In this document: piece by piece, positions 50,710 to 63,595 of the stretch | How positions within the stretch are numbered: the stretch's first letter is position 1 | Layout of the letters: each line of letters opens with the position of its first letter | NCBI GenBank assembly: GCA_034336665.1 | Contig: JAPFBE010000013.1 | Location: 15,789,056-15,853,055 of the forward strand | Reading direction: 5' to 3' | DNA length: 64,000 bases | Source of the DNA: Luscinia megarhynchos | Lineage: Eukaryota; Chordata; Aves; Passeriformes; Turdidae | Notes under the pieces: generated by a model | What the model was told of the DNA's origin: nothing | Databases searched by the model: none | What the model saw: only the letters and a program-made list of their open reading frames with translations | Position numbers and translations under genes: made by a program

Positions 50710-53322
50710 GAAGCCTGAGTCCTTTGGATAAGCTTGTCTGGAAAACATGGCAAGTTAAGCATAGATGATTTCCTGTTTCTATGATAGAATTAATTCAATA
50801 CTGTCTCAGAATGATGTCTTGGTTGAACATCTTATCCTTTCTTAAATATGCTCTAACATATTTTATCCTGTTACTATTTATGATCATTGCTTTCTCAGAA
50901 ACCTAAAAGATAGGCCAATAAAAAAATAGAGAATACTGATATATAAAAAGATGCCATAGTCACTCCAGGGTTCAAGCTAAATCAGTATCTTGACAAGGTG
51001 CATTAAAATGTTATGTTCATCACACCAGGTGCTTATTTTCATTATTTTCACTTGGGTCATTACTTCTCATGTATAGCAGGTAAAAATCTGTATTGTCTAA
51101 GTGATATTCACTTTAAGTAAAAACATTTTTTATTACTGTTCAGGGTAATGATGGTACAGAGCTGCAATCTCCCACACAGGGATACTAAGTGAAAATAGGA
51201 GAGTGCTCTAGTCATAAATATTACAGTGAATACCTCTGTAAAAACTATGAGTCTAATTTGTGTTTCTCATGATGAAGAAATGTGTGGCAAAATTACAAAA
51301 TGGCCAGTTTGAAAAATGCAATTCAGTGTCTAGTGCTGCTTAATGAGCTTAATGCTCATATGTATTAGAGAAAGAAGTGCACTTCAAGAATACAATTTAT
51401 GCTTCCTTTTTGCAATTCTTGTGTGAAAAAGTCATTGCAGTCATTAGGCTTTCAGTATTACCAAGTTACTCTTGATATTTATCAGACCTCTGAAACCATA
51501 TTGATATAACTCTGAAGCCACATCAGTACTAAACATGATCTCTACCTTGGATATATTATGTTATACCCAGACTGTAATTTACATTGCCATCACTATCAAT
51601 TAAACCACAGGTGCATCCAGGACTTCAGAATAAGTGCAGGAAATGTAAGTGCACACTCAAGCACTATATAAAAACATTCTATTATCTTGCTATTCACTGA
51701 GACCCCAGAGATGTATGATGCAGCTTATACAGTGTGCAGCAGTGATAATACCGACAATATTTCCTGCATCATGAAAGCATGGGCCATGCTTTGAAATTCT
51801 CCTAGGAGACATAAATTTGGTAGCCAATCAAAGCATCAAAATCTAGGTTGTGAGCCCTGTATCAGACCATGTTTTTGAAGCAGTCCTGCAGCTTTATATA
51901 GTCATAGAAAAGGTAGTGTCCCCCAGCCCTTCTGATTATCATTTGAAGGATGTGTGCTGCAGAACTGGTACCTAAAGGAAGGAAACCTCTTAGGTAAATT
52001 ATCTGCTAGATGAAAGTCCCTTATATTCACCATTCAGTGTACTGTGACTGGATTTTCCTTGATGGAACTACCTGTACCATCTTTCTGTGGGAAATGGGAT
52101 TGAAGGGAGGACAAAGTGGCCCAACATGAGAAAAAGTATAAGTAAAAGAGGATAAGAAAAAATTTCTCTTCAAGTTTTTCTGTACTAGAAGTCAGGGACA
52201 GGGAGTCTGCATGTGGTGTACATACATTTTTTATGCAAATAGAGACTTCTCTTTCACCTAGTAATATTTGTATGTAATTCTCACATTTTCAGTATCCACA
52301 GCATTGTAATACCATGCTAATTTGCACTCGGTCTCTGAGTCACTTCATGACATCTTACTGAAAAACTCGACTGACCCATGTTTGCATTCCCATGACTGAA
52401 ATAGCTTTGGAATCTGCATGCAGGCTTCTCATTGTCTTTGCTTGCTTTTGTCTTCTCAGACTCCTAGTAAAGGAGATTTTTGTAAAACTGCTCATGGTTT
52501 CATCTGTGCCTGTGCAACATTGTGCCAACATCACTCGAAAATTACAGACAACTTCAGTGAATGCATATGTACAGACTGCTAGGAATTTCTGATCTTTGTC
52601 TTCTGCTGCAACGTGAGCCTGTACAAGTTTGTCTGACATGTGAACTGTGCAAAATCTTTTCTGAGCTTTTTTTAAGCTCTGGTTTTATCCACGGGAATGC
52701 ACGGCATTTTATTACTTCAAATCTGAAGACCTTTGTTGTAACGAGGACAGAAAAGCAGAAACCAAAAGCTTAGTGAAAGAATTTTAGTTAAAACAACTAG
52801 CTAGCTGGGTCTGATCACCTTGACTTATAGCAATTGTGAATATATAACATAAAATAAGAAAATACTTTTTTTTCGTAGAATACAAACACTAAAATAATGG
52901 AAACATATTTTTGGTTACACATGTGTTTTCTTGATATCATACTGTTAATTCCAGCAAAATTCATCTGGTTATTTGAGATTAATTATGAATATAATTTCTT
53001 TATAGCTGGACAAATGCAGGCATGTTGAAAGTAAAATACTGACAAGTCAAGTGACTTCTTCTGTAACTATGTTGTTGATAGTTAGGTTGAGATAAGAATT
53101 GCTTGCAATACGTTTTTTTTAAGAGAATGCATCCCATCATATGGTGCTAGCAATTAGTAGAAACAAGACACTGATATCAGGCCCTGTGAAATCACACACA
53201 GCATTGTACACAGACTAATGTACTATTCAGGAGGTAATTGCTGCAGGAGGAAGGAATGGAGCTATTCCCAAGGAGTTGTATCAAGAATATTTTTATCCAA
53301 TTCCCTTGACAATTATTCTTGC

Positions 53323-53346
53323 TTTTTTTTTTTTTTTCTTTTTTTT
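53323..53346 (+). repeat. Poly(T) tract
   Basis: Twenty-four bases of T with a single C interruption. Confidence 0.9.
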
Positions 53347-54127
53347 CAACAGTTTATTTTTATTAGCCAACCCCAGAGTAAAATATCACTAATTTTCCAG
53401 GGAAGCTATTAGACATTCAAATGAACATTTAGATACATGTAAAAAGACACAGCTCCCTGAATACCTATGGTTGTTTTGATACAAATCAATCATACCCTTT
53501 TGAATAGGGAATGTTGTTTGGCTACATGTGATTTATGTGAGCTACTTTAACATTAAAACAATATATCAGATTCTGTGAGCTGCAGATTGTTTCCACTGAG
53601 GGAGCTGAGTGTTGCACATTCATGTGTTGATCAGTTAATATTGAGAATGTTCAAGTATTTGCAGAATGTGGATCTAAGGAGAGAGGTTCATATTATTTTC
53701 CCTTTCACTACACCTTTCCTCTCATGTTGGAAGATGACTGTTCCAACGAACATTTACTGGAATATCTACTGATGAATTATATCATTGCTGATAGCTTTCA
53801 GTGAACATTGCTGCTGTAAGTAAAAATCCTGTAAAGCTAGGATAAAAGCTTTGAAGATAAGAAAGATTACCATGGGAATGTCATTATTTGGAGAGAAAGA
53901 AGTAAATGCACTGCCATAAAAACCTTTAATGATTGTTTTACATAAATGCATATCAAAAGGGAAAGTGCCAGGATCAGTAGGTGCTCAGTTTGGGGTTTTT
54001 TAGTTTTGTTTTTAGTTGAGTCAGGCTTATATACCAATTAAGTCACCTCAATTCAGATTCTCATTTAGTATAAAGCATGGCAGTTTTGCTGGAATAAATG
54101 GTACTACATTGAAATATATAGAAAATG

Positions 54128-54261
54128 CCTTCTCCCCTCCCTTCATCTCATCTGCCATCCCTTGTCCCTCCATCCCTAGTTCCTCTTCCCTTGTTAATCT
54201 GTTCCTTTTCCTTTCCCTTCCTTTCCTTGCCCTCCCTTTTCCTCTCCCTCTCATCTCCTCA
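54128..54261 (+). repeat. Polypyrimidine tract
   Basis: About 130 bases almost entirely C and T (CCTTTCCCTTCCTTTCC-type), low complexity and potentially able to form a triplex. The open frames across it on both strands are composition artefacts. Confidence 0.8.
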
Positions 54262-57200
54262 GACTATTTTCTGGATGACTTTTTAGAAATGTATTCATTA
54301 TGAAATATGAGTATTGAGAGTAATAGGCTTTATAGGATATTGTAATTCTCAAATATGAAGAAGCTAACTTCATACTAATAAATTATATCTCCAATAGAAG
54401 AATGAACACTGAATCTGAGTTTTCTTTCAGCCTGGCTGAGAGCTGAAAAATTCAGTATATTTTAATTAAAGCAGCCTAATCAAAGTCCAGATCATGCTCT
54501 CAATTCTTTCTTTTCTCAGAGCAGAGAAAATAACTGTGTGCTAGAACTGCTGTCTTCCCTTCCAAACTACAGAAGTCAGACATTCCAATTTACAGCTCAA
54601 AGTTCAGTTCCCCACAGCTACTCTGAAGGAGGGCAGGCAAGGATCTGAGTGATCACCCTCACTTTGGCTGATAAAATTCTTTACATGTGAGACATTCTAA
54701 TACAGACAATTGTTTATCATCAAGAGCAGGAATACTATTCCATGTCTTTTCCCTTCCATCCAGGACAACTAGGTGTGACAGGACTTAATTTGTGAGTTAT
54801 AAACAGGGAAAGCAGGCTTGTTCTTTAGCAGTAATTGTGGTGCAGCTAGGAAACAGGGCACCTATGGGCAACACCAAATCATTAATTTCTTAAGGGGTTC
54901 AGGAATATCCCAACTGTCTCCTCAGGGATGAGCTAATGGTCAGGCTTGAGACAATGGACCAAACTGAAACTGAATGATTAACTGGACCTCCACAATGTAG
55001 TAGTTGGCTGGTTGTTACCAGAGCCCACCCAGGGGGAACTGTGGACTGATCTGGAAATTGCTCCTGATGATTAAACTAATTTCTATTCTTAAATGTGATT
55101 ATTGACATCCTGGCTGGAGTATACCAACATTTCCCTGTTGCTGAAGTGATTGGATTGTACATAGATAAAACATTTGTAAATAGGCAATAGAAACCATTCC
55201 TCCAGAAATGGCCACTGTGGAACATCTTATGTCTGTAGCTATGATATTTAAGAGATGCTTTCTATGTAGGATGTCAAAGTAGCAACGACTTATGCACATG
55301 CTGTGCTGGTCATGTAGGACCCTGGACTGCTGGATAATAGGAACTGAGCAAATCTGTGGGTTTAGGGTTCTGTCCTGATCCAGGGGAAGATGACACTGCA
55401 AGGACCCTTGCAACAAGCACCCCCACTGCTGCTGGCCAGTGGCTGATTGTCCAGCTTGGTAGATTTGATTGCCCATGCAAACCCAACCTTATGCCAAAAT
55501 CCCAGTAAATAATTTTTCTTTTTAGCAAGCAAAGCTCTGCTTGTGCATTAGCCAGGAACTGACTAAAGAAGAAAAAAGCTGATTTCCTGAAGTCCTCTGG
55601 CCGGTGAAGAATAATGAACCAGAAATAAGAATGGCTTCCAGCCACATGGAACAAAGTGAGCAATCTTAGGTCAGAGCAGCTCTGCTGCTTCCCTGCTGAC
55701 TCGGCTGTCTCCCTTCTCCCTCCCCTCTCTCTCCTGCTTGCTGTTTCCAGAGGCTTCTGGGTTTCAATAAACCCATCCTGCAGATTCTCCAACTTGCCTG
55801 CTGGTGTGACTTTGGAACCAACAGTAAGAGTCCTGATTTGAATATGCAGGATCTGCTGGCTTGTAAATCTTAAACTTTGACCATTAAACAACTTCCCCAA
55901 CTTAATATTTTCATAGCCACTTTGATCTCCATAGACTTGGAAAACCTTTACTTGAAGAGACAGGCTGTCCAAAAATGTATGTCTATTTGTAATGAGATTC
56001 ATTTTCAGTCCTCAAACTGAAAACACAAACATGGTATTTAATGCATCACAAGGCAGGTTTTTTTTAAAAATTTAAATTAAAAAAAAGGAAACGGAAGGGG
56101 AGCCAAAGCAGTGGTGGTGCAGAAGTGGTCAGAGGGCATAGGGGCCTATTAAACAACTTTCATCTTTCAGCAATCAACACACACAAGATGAAAGTCCAGA
56201 GCCTCTCCCAGGAACTTTACCACTGCCAGGCAGTCCTAAAGGAACAGTGTGTAATTTTTCACAGCTGAGGGCAGAGTAAACCCCCCTGTAGATGATGATT
56301 ACAAGTTATGTACAACTGCACTTGTCAATTACTTGAGGCTGTGGTGAAGCACTATAAACTTCTATTTCAGGGTGGAACTTGCTTTTCAGAGCAATCTCTA
56401 AAATCACAAAAATACCAAATAGTCAAAATCAATAACAGTAATTGTTCTTTCCAGAAACTGCTGCTTCCCAGAAAATTAACTGTTTGGTGTCTCTGTTTTT
56501 ATTTGTTTTTTGGATCATAAAACTGTGGTACACTTCAGTGCTGTAATGACAATTGAAATTGAAAAGATGAATATGCTAACCAAGCTGAATCCTGAGAAAT
56601 GCCAGTTATGTAAATGTCTCAGTTAGTACAACACCAAATATCTGTAACCTGTGTGAGTGTCCCAGGCCTCAGCACACTGGGTCACTGCTGAGATGAGCAG
56701 AGGGAAAGCTAGGAGGTTTGCATTCTGCTCTGCTGGAAATTATGGGCATGCTAATGTTGAAGACTAGGAAGAAGTAGAGCAGTCATGAAGAACTGTGTGC
56801 CCAAGTCAGGAGGGATTCAAAGGGGAGCCTGAAAGATGCCAAATGGGGTCATTACAAGGCAGTTGCCATGATCTTCCAGGAATTATTTAATTAAAAAAAA
56901 AATCTAAGAATAAAATAGACACAGAGTTTGAAACAATCATCTGGAGGAAAAGTCCCAGAGGGCCTGTTTCCCACTTGTGCATGTTCCATGTCTCTGCAGT
57001 GTAAAAGGTGCTGAGGGTGCATTGGTTCAGTGTGCACAGTGCAGACATCATGGCTCGTGTGCTGTTTGATCTTACAGTCTTCTCTGGCCAATCTAATAAA
57101 CAGTGAAGTGCAGAATGCTTGGCATAAAAAGTAGCACCATCTGTTCTCAAAGCATGGATCCTTGTCTCAGGGAAGGGAGCTGCTGTTGTTTTTCGTGAGA

Positions 57201-60200
57201 GGGTAGGTAGTTGCCTCACTGGAGGTGAGGCTGACCTGGAGTTCTCACACTATTATTTACAATAACAATTTTATCATTCTCCACACTGTTCCTTTTCTGA
57301 TAAGCCCCAGGAGTTATTTACAGTTCAAATCATTCCAAGGTTGCTGCTATTATAGTAAGAGATTGTGAGGCAGTGCAGTTTGCATGGTGCAGCAGCCAGA
57401 CATTTCTCCAGGTTACTGCCCTGTGGGGCTACATTCATTAAAGCAAAGGCTGGACCAAAACTCCTACAGGCACTGGCTCAGAAGCTGATTTCAATGGTGC
57501 TGTAAATAAAGTAGTTGGCATTCTTGGTGGGCGTTTGCTCTTGTTCCACCTGAAAGAGAAAAATCCTTTCCTACCACTGGAATTAGGCTGGACAATTTCA
57601 ATAATCTTGAATAGAGTTACAGGCTTAAAAGGCAGTTCAATTCCAACAAACATAATGAAAATAAGGGGTCACAGGGATGAGCAAGACCCTTTTTGCACTT
57701 TTTTATGGTAAATGCTACCATTTAAGATCCTATCTTAATATGGAAATTGCATGAAAATGCACACATAAAGAGTGTAATAAATGTCTGTCCATGGCAGAAA
57801 TTTCACTTTGGTCTCAGAATGAAAAAGCCAAAGACAGTAACCACGAGACAACACTTCACAGAAAATGAAGCCTCATCAGTCTGGTGCTTGTAGAGCCTCC
57901 TGTGCAATGGACTTTTTGCTGGGCACCTTCTACCACCATGAGTTTCATCTGATTTACAAATCCCATGGGTAAATAATCATGAATAAATGGAAAGATTGTG
58001 AGACAGCCAAATGTTATAACAACAGAGTAGTAACTAATGCTAGAATTTATGAGTTCTCAAGTGTTGTTTTTTTAAAATCTACTAGCCAAGTTAACAAGCC
58101 TGAGTGCTGCAGTCAGTATCTGCACAGCATAAGTGAGTGGGATTTGTTTTGCCACCTAGGGTATCAGAGGGGCTGCACATAGTATTTTTTTAAGTGCTCA
58201 TAAATGTAGGAATTCTATGGTATCAATTGCACTAGAAGATTACCAAGAGCCTTCTATCCTGAAGTGTTGAGCAAATTAATTAAAAGATCTCAATCCTCAT
58301 GAGTCCAAAAATTCTTTATTGTTTAAAACCATAATCTTCTTGTAATAAATAAGGGGTCCAGTCACACAAAATAATCCAAAGCCTTTTGCAATGCATAATC
58401 CAGTGAAAAGACTGTTTTTGGCTCAAAGTTGGCTAAGCTATTTGTAGCAGGTAGGGACAATAGCAGGATTTGAAAGTGGTCAGCTGTTTGAAAGATCCTC
58501 TGATAGAAATCTGTGAGGGAGAGCAGCAGTTCACTGTCTAGGGAGGACTTTGTGAAAAGAAAGTTGTTCACATTTGTGCATTTAAAAAGAAGCATCTCTG
58601 GAATGAGGTTTTTATAGGTCTTGTGTCAGAAAATTCAACTCCTGTTTGCACCTCTATTTACATACATTTAAATATAAATAAAATTGCAAATTATTTTAGC
58701 AACAGCTGAGGATGAAGCACAGATAAACCGGGGAAGGGTGGACAACTGCCATTAATATTCATTTATCTGTGTTGCCAAATCACCACTTTTAAAATAAGGG
58801 TGGGAAGTCAAACAGAGATGTTTAATTGGGTAAATAACTTCACTTCTTCCTCATGCAGCTGAGAGGAAATTCAAAGGATTTCCAGACATTAATCTTTTCA
58901 TTAATCCAAAGGAAATCCTTGGGTGATGAGAAACAGTTACAAAGTGGACCTCAGGGACTGCGTTGTGTAAACTGTGGGACTAACCCAGGAATTCAAACAC
59001 GGATATCATGTCCTGACTGACTGTCTTTTCAACCGGTGCTTAAATTCATCTTGCAGATAGCTGCACTGAAGGATATTCAGTGTGGCTTTTAATGCACTTG
59101 TGTGGATAATGTCTTTATCAAAATCCTCCATCAGCTATTTGCAGGACTGTTACATCTGCACTTCAGACTGCTTTGCTCTCTTTTGGATGCCCTTCGTTTT
59201 CTCCAGCCCCTCTCACAAAGAGAGGTTCAAATGCTGATGTGTAGAAGGAACATGCTAACCTGGACCTTCAGATGCTGGCAGAAGATGTGCCCAGATGCAG
59301 AGCCACCAGTGTAACCTGCAGTGTGACTGCTGCCAGCTTTTCATTGATCAAATGCATCAGGCTCAACAAGGCACTGCACAGCTTCCCTGAGCTCCTTTGC
59401 AGCATTGCCACGAGCCTGTGAGTCAGTGATCTTCTCCTGATTTGACAAAAGAATAACTCAGTGTTCAAGGCTCCTTGTCTAGCACAGACCAATATATTTT
59501 TTGATCCCTCAGTTTACTTGTTGATGACTTTAGATAGCTGAGTGTTTCTCAGTGATTTTCAGATAGATCAATATTAAAAAGTGGTGAGCTGGACGCTGCT
59601 TTTGGATAAATCTTAGAAATTCCTTTAAAAAAAGCTTCATTTTTTTTTTTTACTTGAGTGTTTGTTCTAATGGTGAGAAAAACTCATGAGTCAGCAAGGA
59701 GTGATAATCTAATCTTTCTCACAAATAACTGTATCCTAGGTTTTTAACAACCCAAAATGTAATGAGGTAGGATAAATCAATTACAGTTGTTTCAGGTAAA
59801 CTGAATGATACCACTTCTCTCTTGTTTGGTTGTGTGGGGTTTTAAATATTTTCACTTAATTTGTTAATCATTCCATATTGAAAAGACTTTCACCTTTTGA
59901 TTAGAGGAGAAGCACACAGGAACTTTCATTCTCCACAGAACAGAAATGAAATTCAGGTAAAAAAATAATAATTTAATTTTTTTCTTGAGCTGTTTGTGTA
60001 CAGAGAAACACAAGACTATTAAAAGAATACATTAGGGAAAAAGCTGAGATAGGCAATTCTAGGATTTGTCGTGTATTGTGTTCCCAGGAGCACAGAATTC
60101 AAAGAGGTAACAACTTTACCTATTGCTTTGCTTCTCCCCTTCCCCTTCTCCTGTCCATTCCCCATCCCCACCTCTGGTCTGTGCAAGTGAGGGAGTCACT

Positions 60201-63179
60201 GTGACCCAGTCTCAGGGGAGAAGGGGCTGAGCATCCTCTGTCTGTGCTGCTGGCACAGCCCAGCAAGCTTCACAAGAGGAGGGGGCAAGGAGAGCTGTGT
60301 GAGGAGCAGGCTGGGCTGGGGATGGAGCCCTGCTCTGGGAACCATGGCCCAACACCACCCAGCATTGCCCAGGAACCCACACTGATCCCCCTGCCCGGGT
60401 CCAGCTGATGGGCTCAGGACAGGCCATGGTAATAGCTAATTTCTCTTGCCACAGATGGCCCTGGCTTGTTAAAACAAACCAAGGTTTTAAGGTGACTTAG
60501 TGAGGGTGACAGAAAATCCACCTGTTTGAAGGGACAACCTCCACATACTAATGCAGCAGTGTAACACAGAAAATAATCATCTAAATCAGCCCAGGTGGTT
60601 GAACAAGAAACAAAAGTTGTTTTATGTATGGTGTTTTTCTCCAAAGCTTTTCTCTGAGCTGCTAAGGCTCTCACAGAGAGCCCAGCAGTACATTTTGTGG
60701 CCAGACTTTTTGTGTTGGCTGACTATGGCCAGGCTCCTAAATCCATATTTTGGCAGCTAGCTGGGAACTGACAGGGCACCAATAAGCCCCACTGAAGTCA
60801 TGGCTTTTGAAAACCAGGCTCTCTCCCTTTCTGTGCTGAAAATGGACTTAAAACCCTTCATTTAGCCACCTAAAATTAAAAATATTGCCTGGATATTTTA
60901 CATTGACCATGAATTAACTAGAACTGTCAGCTAGAAATAAAATGAAAACCATTCCCTGCCCTGACCAAAGTTGCTTTTTCTCTTAAGATCTGATTAAAAG
61001 AGATCTGATTCCTTGTTTGGCATGTGTCCCCTGAGCAGTTCATGTGTTTTCAGACCCCAGGCTTGCTCTCCTCCTGCCCCTTTCACAGCCACATTGAAGC
61101 TGTGCCATCAAGGAATCACTCAGAGTTTATGCACTTAGTGGCAAAGACAGGCAAATAAAATACAGCAATTTTCTTTTTAATACTCCTGCCTTGTCATCAG
61201 TGTAGCAGCTTTTTCAGATCTTCAATTGTTTCGTTCCTGTGGAAGGCATACAGCAATCAGAAACCACTTTCTTTCTTTCTTTACCCTATCAAAAAAACTT
61301 CATCCTAGCTGTTAATTTTCTCTCTCTTCAAATCATATTAACTTTAACGTTCATTGCTGCCTCCTCAAATCTTTGTTTCACTTATCATCTCCTTTGTGTT
61401 ATACCCCAGAAATGTGAACTTCTAATCTACATCTTGCTGTAATTCTATTACATTTTCTTCTTAACACATGTGATCCTAATTCAGTGCCCTTATTTTTGGA
61501 ACTTTCTAACTTTCCCATGCAACTCATTTAGAAGTCATTCATCATTTTCTGACTTGATTTTATTTCCCTCTTTATATCTCCCTTTCCCTAATAAGAGAAT
61601 GCCACAAGCAAAAAGAAAAAAAAAAGACAAACATTTTCACCAATAAAGGCAGTCATTTATTTTGTAGTAGGTCTTAATGTGATGTGGTTAGCAGAAAAAT
61701 ATCTGGTTTAAATACAGCATTTGGGAAAGTGAAGTGGCATGTTTGTCTTGCAGTTGTCTAATTTTAAACTTTCCTGCAGCGTGGAAGAACAAATCGAAAG
61801 CTACGTGTGCAAAATGAGTCAAAAAGCACCTTTTCCTTTACAGCCTTGTGCTGGAAAGAATGATAAATGCTAATTCCTGCCTCCTGGAAGAAAGGCTTTA
61901 GCAGGCAAAAAGCCATTTCAGAGAGCTGCACACTGGGTAACAGCAGCAGCAAAACAAGGAAAGTTCTGTGCAGATCAAAACACAACACCAAAATCTCTGC
62001 CTGTACAGGTTTATGTTAGTGATGTTGTTGAGAACAGTCTGCACCACCTTTAGCTTGCAGGGTAACGTGCCTTTTCCACTCACTGCAGAAAACAATACAA
62101 ATAATGAGGCAGCAATACCTGAGTGCAAACAGAAACACCCAGCAAAGCATGGGGAAGTGACTGGTGTAAATGTTCAGAAGTGCCCAAGGACTCCTTCAGC
62201 ACTGAAATGTTGAACACGGGACACATGAAGGCACTAAAAAGATGAAGCCAGTGCTTCTCTTCTCTATTTTCTCTTGGGACCTGAGGAGAGCAAACACCAC
62301 TAGAACAAGCAGAAATACTGTAATAATAAAGTAGAAACTCTTCTCCTAAGGACTGCCATAAATTAGGGCTGCAGTGCAGTGACTGCTACAGGACATCCAC
62401 AAGGCAAAGAACTGCTAAAGAGTGTCCTGTCAGTGGGCATTTCCCTTCCTGCAAATGAGCAATTACCCCTGTCCCTGTGACTGCCCCTGCCTGCTGTCAC
62501 AGCCCCTGAGATGCCCTGACAGGGCAGTGGGGGCTGCAGATCCAGTTTGGCACAGGGAGACAGGGACAGAGCAGCCTGGGAATGATCTCCCAAGTGAGCA
62601 CTGGGATGAACCTGAGCCAAGCTTTCCCTCTCACATGTCTTTGGATTCATCAGCTGCAAGTTGGAAAGCTGTTGGTGCTCACTGGAGGTGGTACTGTGCT
62701 GATGTGCCTGCATGCCATATACGCTGAGATTTCCTGCTGTGGGGAAAATGAATGAAGGAGGGGACAAGAGAGCTCTCATGTATATTCCTAATAAAAATAT
62801 TAACCCCACAAGTGTATGGCCTGATACATTTGGACCACATTGATTTGACAAGTTCCTGCCAGCAGTAGGAATGAAGGAGAAGTCAGCAAAGTGACATCCA
62901 TATGCTTACAAACCATTATTTAACTACTTCAGATGGCCTCAGGCTACTCTGGTAAGGATGATTGTATTTTTAGTTTAAAATTGCCCAAAAATTTTGGCAG
63001 AAGGGATCAGCTTAACTTCACAACTTGCAACTTAACAACTGGCAATATCTTCAGCAATTTCAGATACAGATAGGAGATCTTCAGACTTCTTGCTCGGTGG
63101 GTGACTTTGATGCCTTAAGTTTTAGCTTTCATATTTTCCAGATTCTGTACTGCATTAGTATACAATTCTGAGCTTCATA
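54262..63179. other. Intergenic sequence, about 8.9 kb
   Basis: Apart from the weak LTR-like segment near 55.3-55.8 kb, no gene or repeat was recognised. A locally GC-richer stretch at about 60120-60430 lacks CpG enrichment and carries no convincing exon. ORFs at 62363-62851 have no family resemblance. Confidence 0.65.
55300..55825 (+). mobile_element. Possible LTR-like segment (weak)
   Basis: Around 55740-55825 a pyrimidine-rich stretch, then TTCAATAAACCC, then a short segment ending GGTGTGACTTTGGAACCAACA, resembles the R-U5 part of an LTR. No TATA element, terminal repeat or target duplication could be identified and the left limit is a guess. A 230-codon antisense ORF covers the region (55310-56002, minus) but matches nothing I recognise and is probably fortuitous. 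Confidence 0.25.
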
Positions 63180-63595
63180 TGAAGTGTTAGCAAGTTCTCC
63201 TCACAGTTTAGTTAGACAAAACAATCCTTTTCCAGCCTGAGAACCAAGGTCACAGTTGGAGCTTTGGGCCCAAAAGGTGTAAACAAGAGAGAATTGAGGA
63301 GAGCAATCTGGGAGGATGGGACTCTATAACCTGAAGCTGTAATTGAACAATTAACCCAAATATAAATGGATCAAAGCTTATAAAAGTGTGAAAACTTGGG
63401 ACCCGTTGTCCATCCAGTGTGGAGCCAAGACCAGGCTCTTGAAGGGCCCAAGGTGTATCCTCTGAAGCCCTTTTAATAAATACCTACTTTATTCCTTTAA
63501 TTCTGCCTAGCCTCTGTTCCTGGCAGCCTCTCAAGGCATCAACTTGGCATGTGAAGACTTACAAGTCCTGCCCCATCACAGGGCTGTTTAAGGGT
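63180..63595 (+). mobile_element. Candidate solo LTR of an endogenous retrovirus
   Basis: The order of signals fits an LTR read on the + strand: a TATAAAA element at about 63380, a polyadenylation signal AATAAA at 63475-63480 about 95 bp downstream, then a pyrimidine-rich U5-like stretch (TACCTACTTTATTCC and onward). A possible 5' end is TGTTAGCAAG near 63187. The 3' end and target-site duplication could not be fixed. No retroviral coding sequence is adjacent, so it would be a solitary, non-coding LTR. Confidence 0.5.

Larger units (their letters stand above)
44804..54127. other. Intergenic sequence, about 9.3 kb
   Basis: No gene, tRNA or identifiable mobile element was recognised. It contains a T-rich tract, a poly(T) run and the palindrome at 50694. 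AT-rich homogeneous stretches such as 46110-46500 look unique and might be conserved, but this cannot be judged from one sequence. Confidence 0.7.

Noticed and set aside
54048..54303. ORFs on both strands across the polypyrimidine tract
   Set aside because: The composition bias of the C/T tract removes stops. The translations are low-complexity Pro/Ser/Leu or Arg/Glu/Gly repeats.
60120..60430. Possible second CpG island or exon
   Set aside because: GC-richer than its surroundings but poor in CG dinucleotides, and no frame with splice sites or family resemblance.
62363..62851. 162-codon minus-strand ORF near the right edge
   Set aside because: It lies in a locally GC-richer stretch, has no recognisable domain, and has competing frames of similar length on the other strand.
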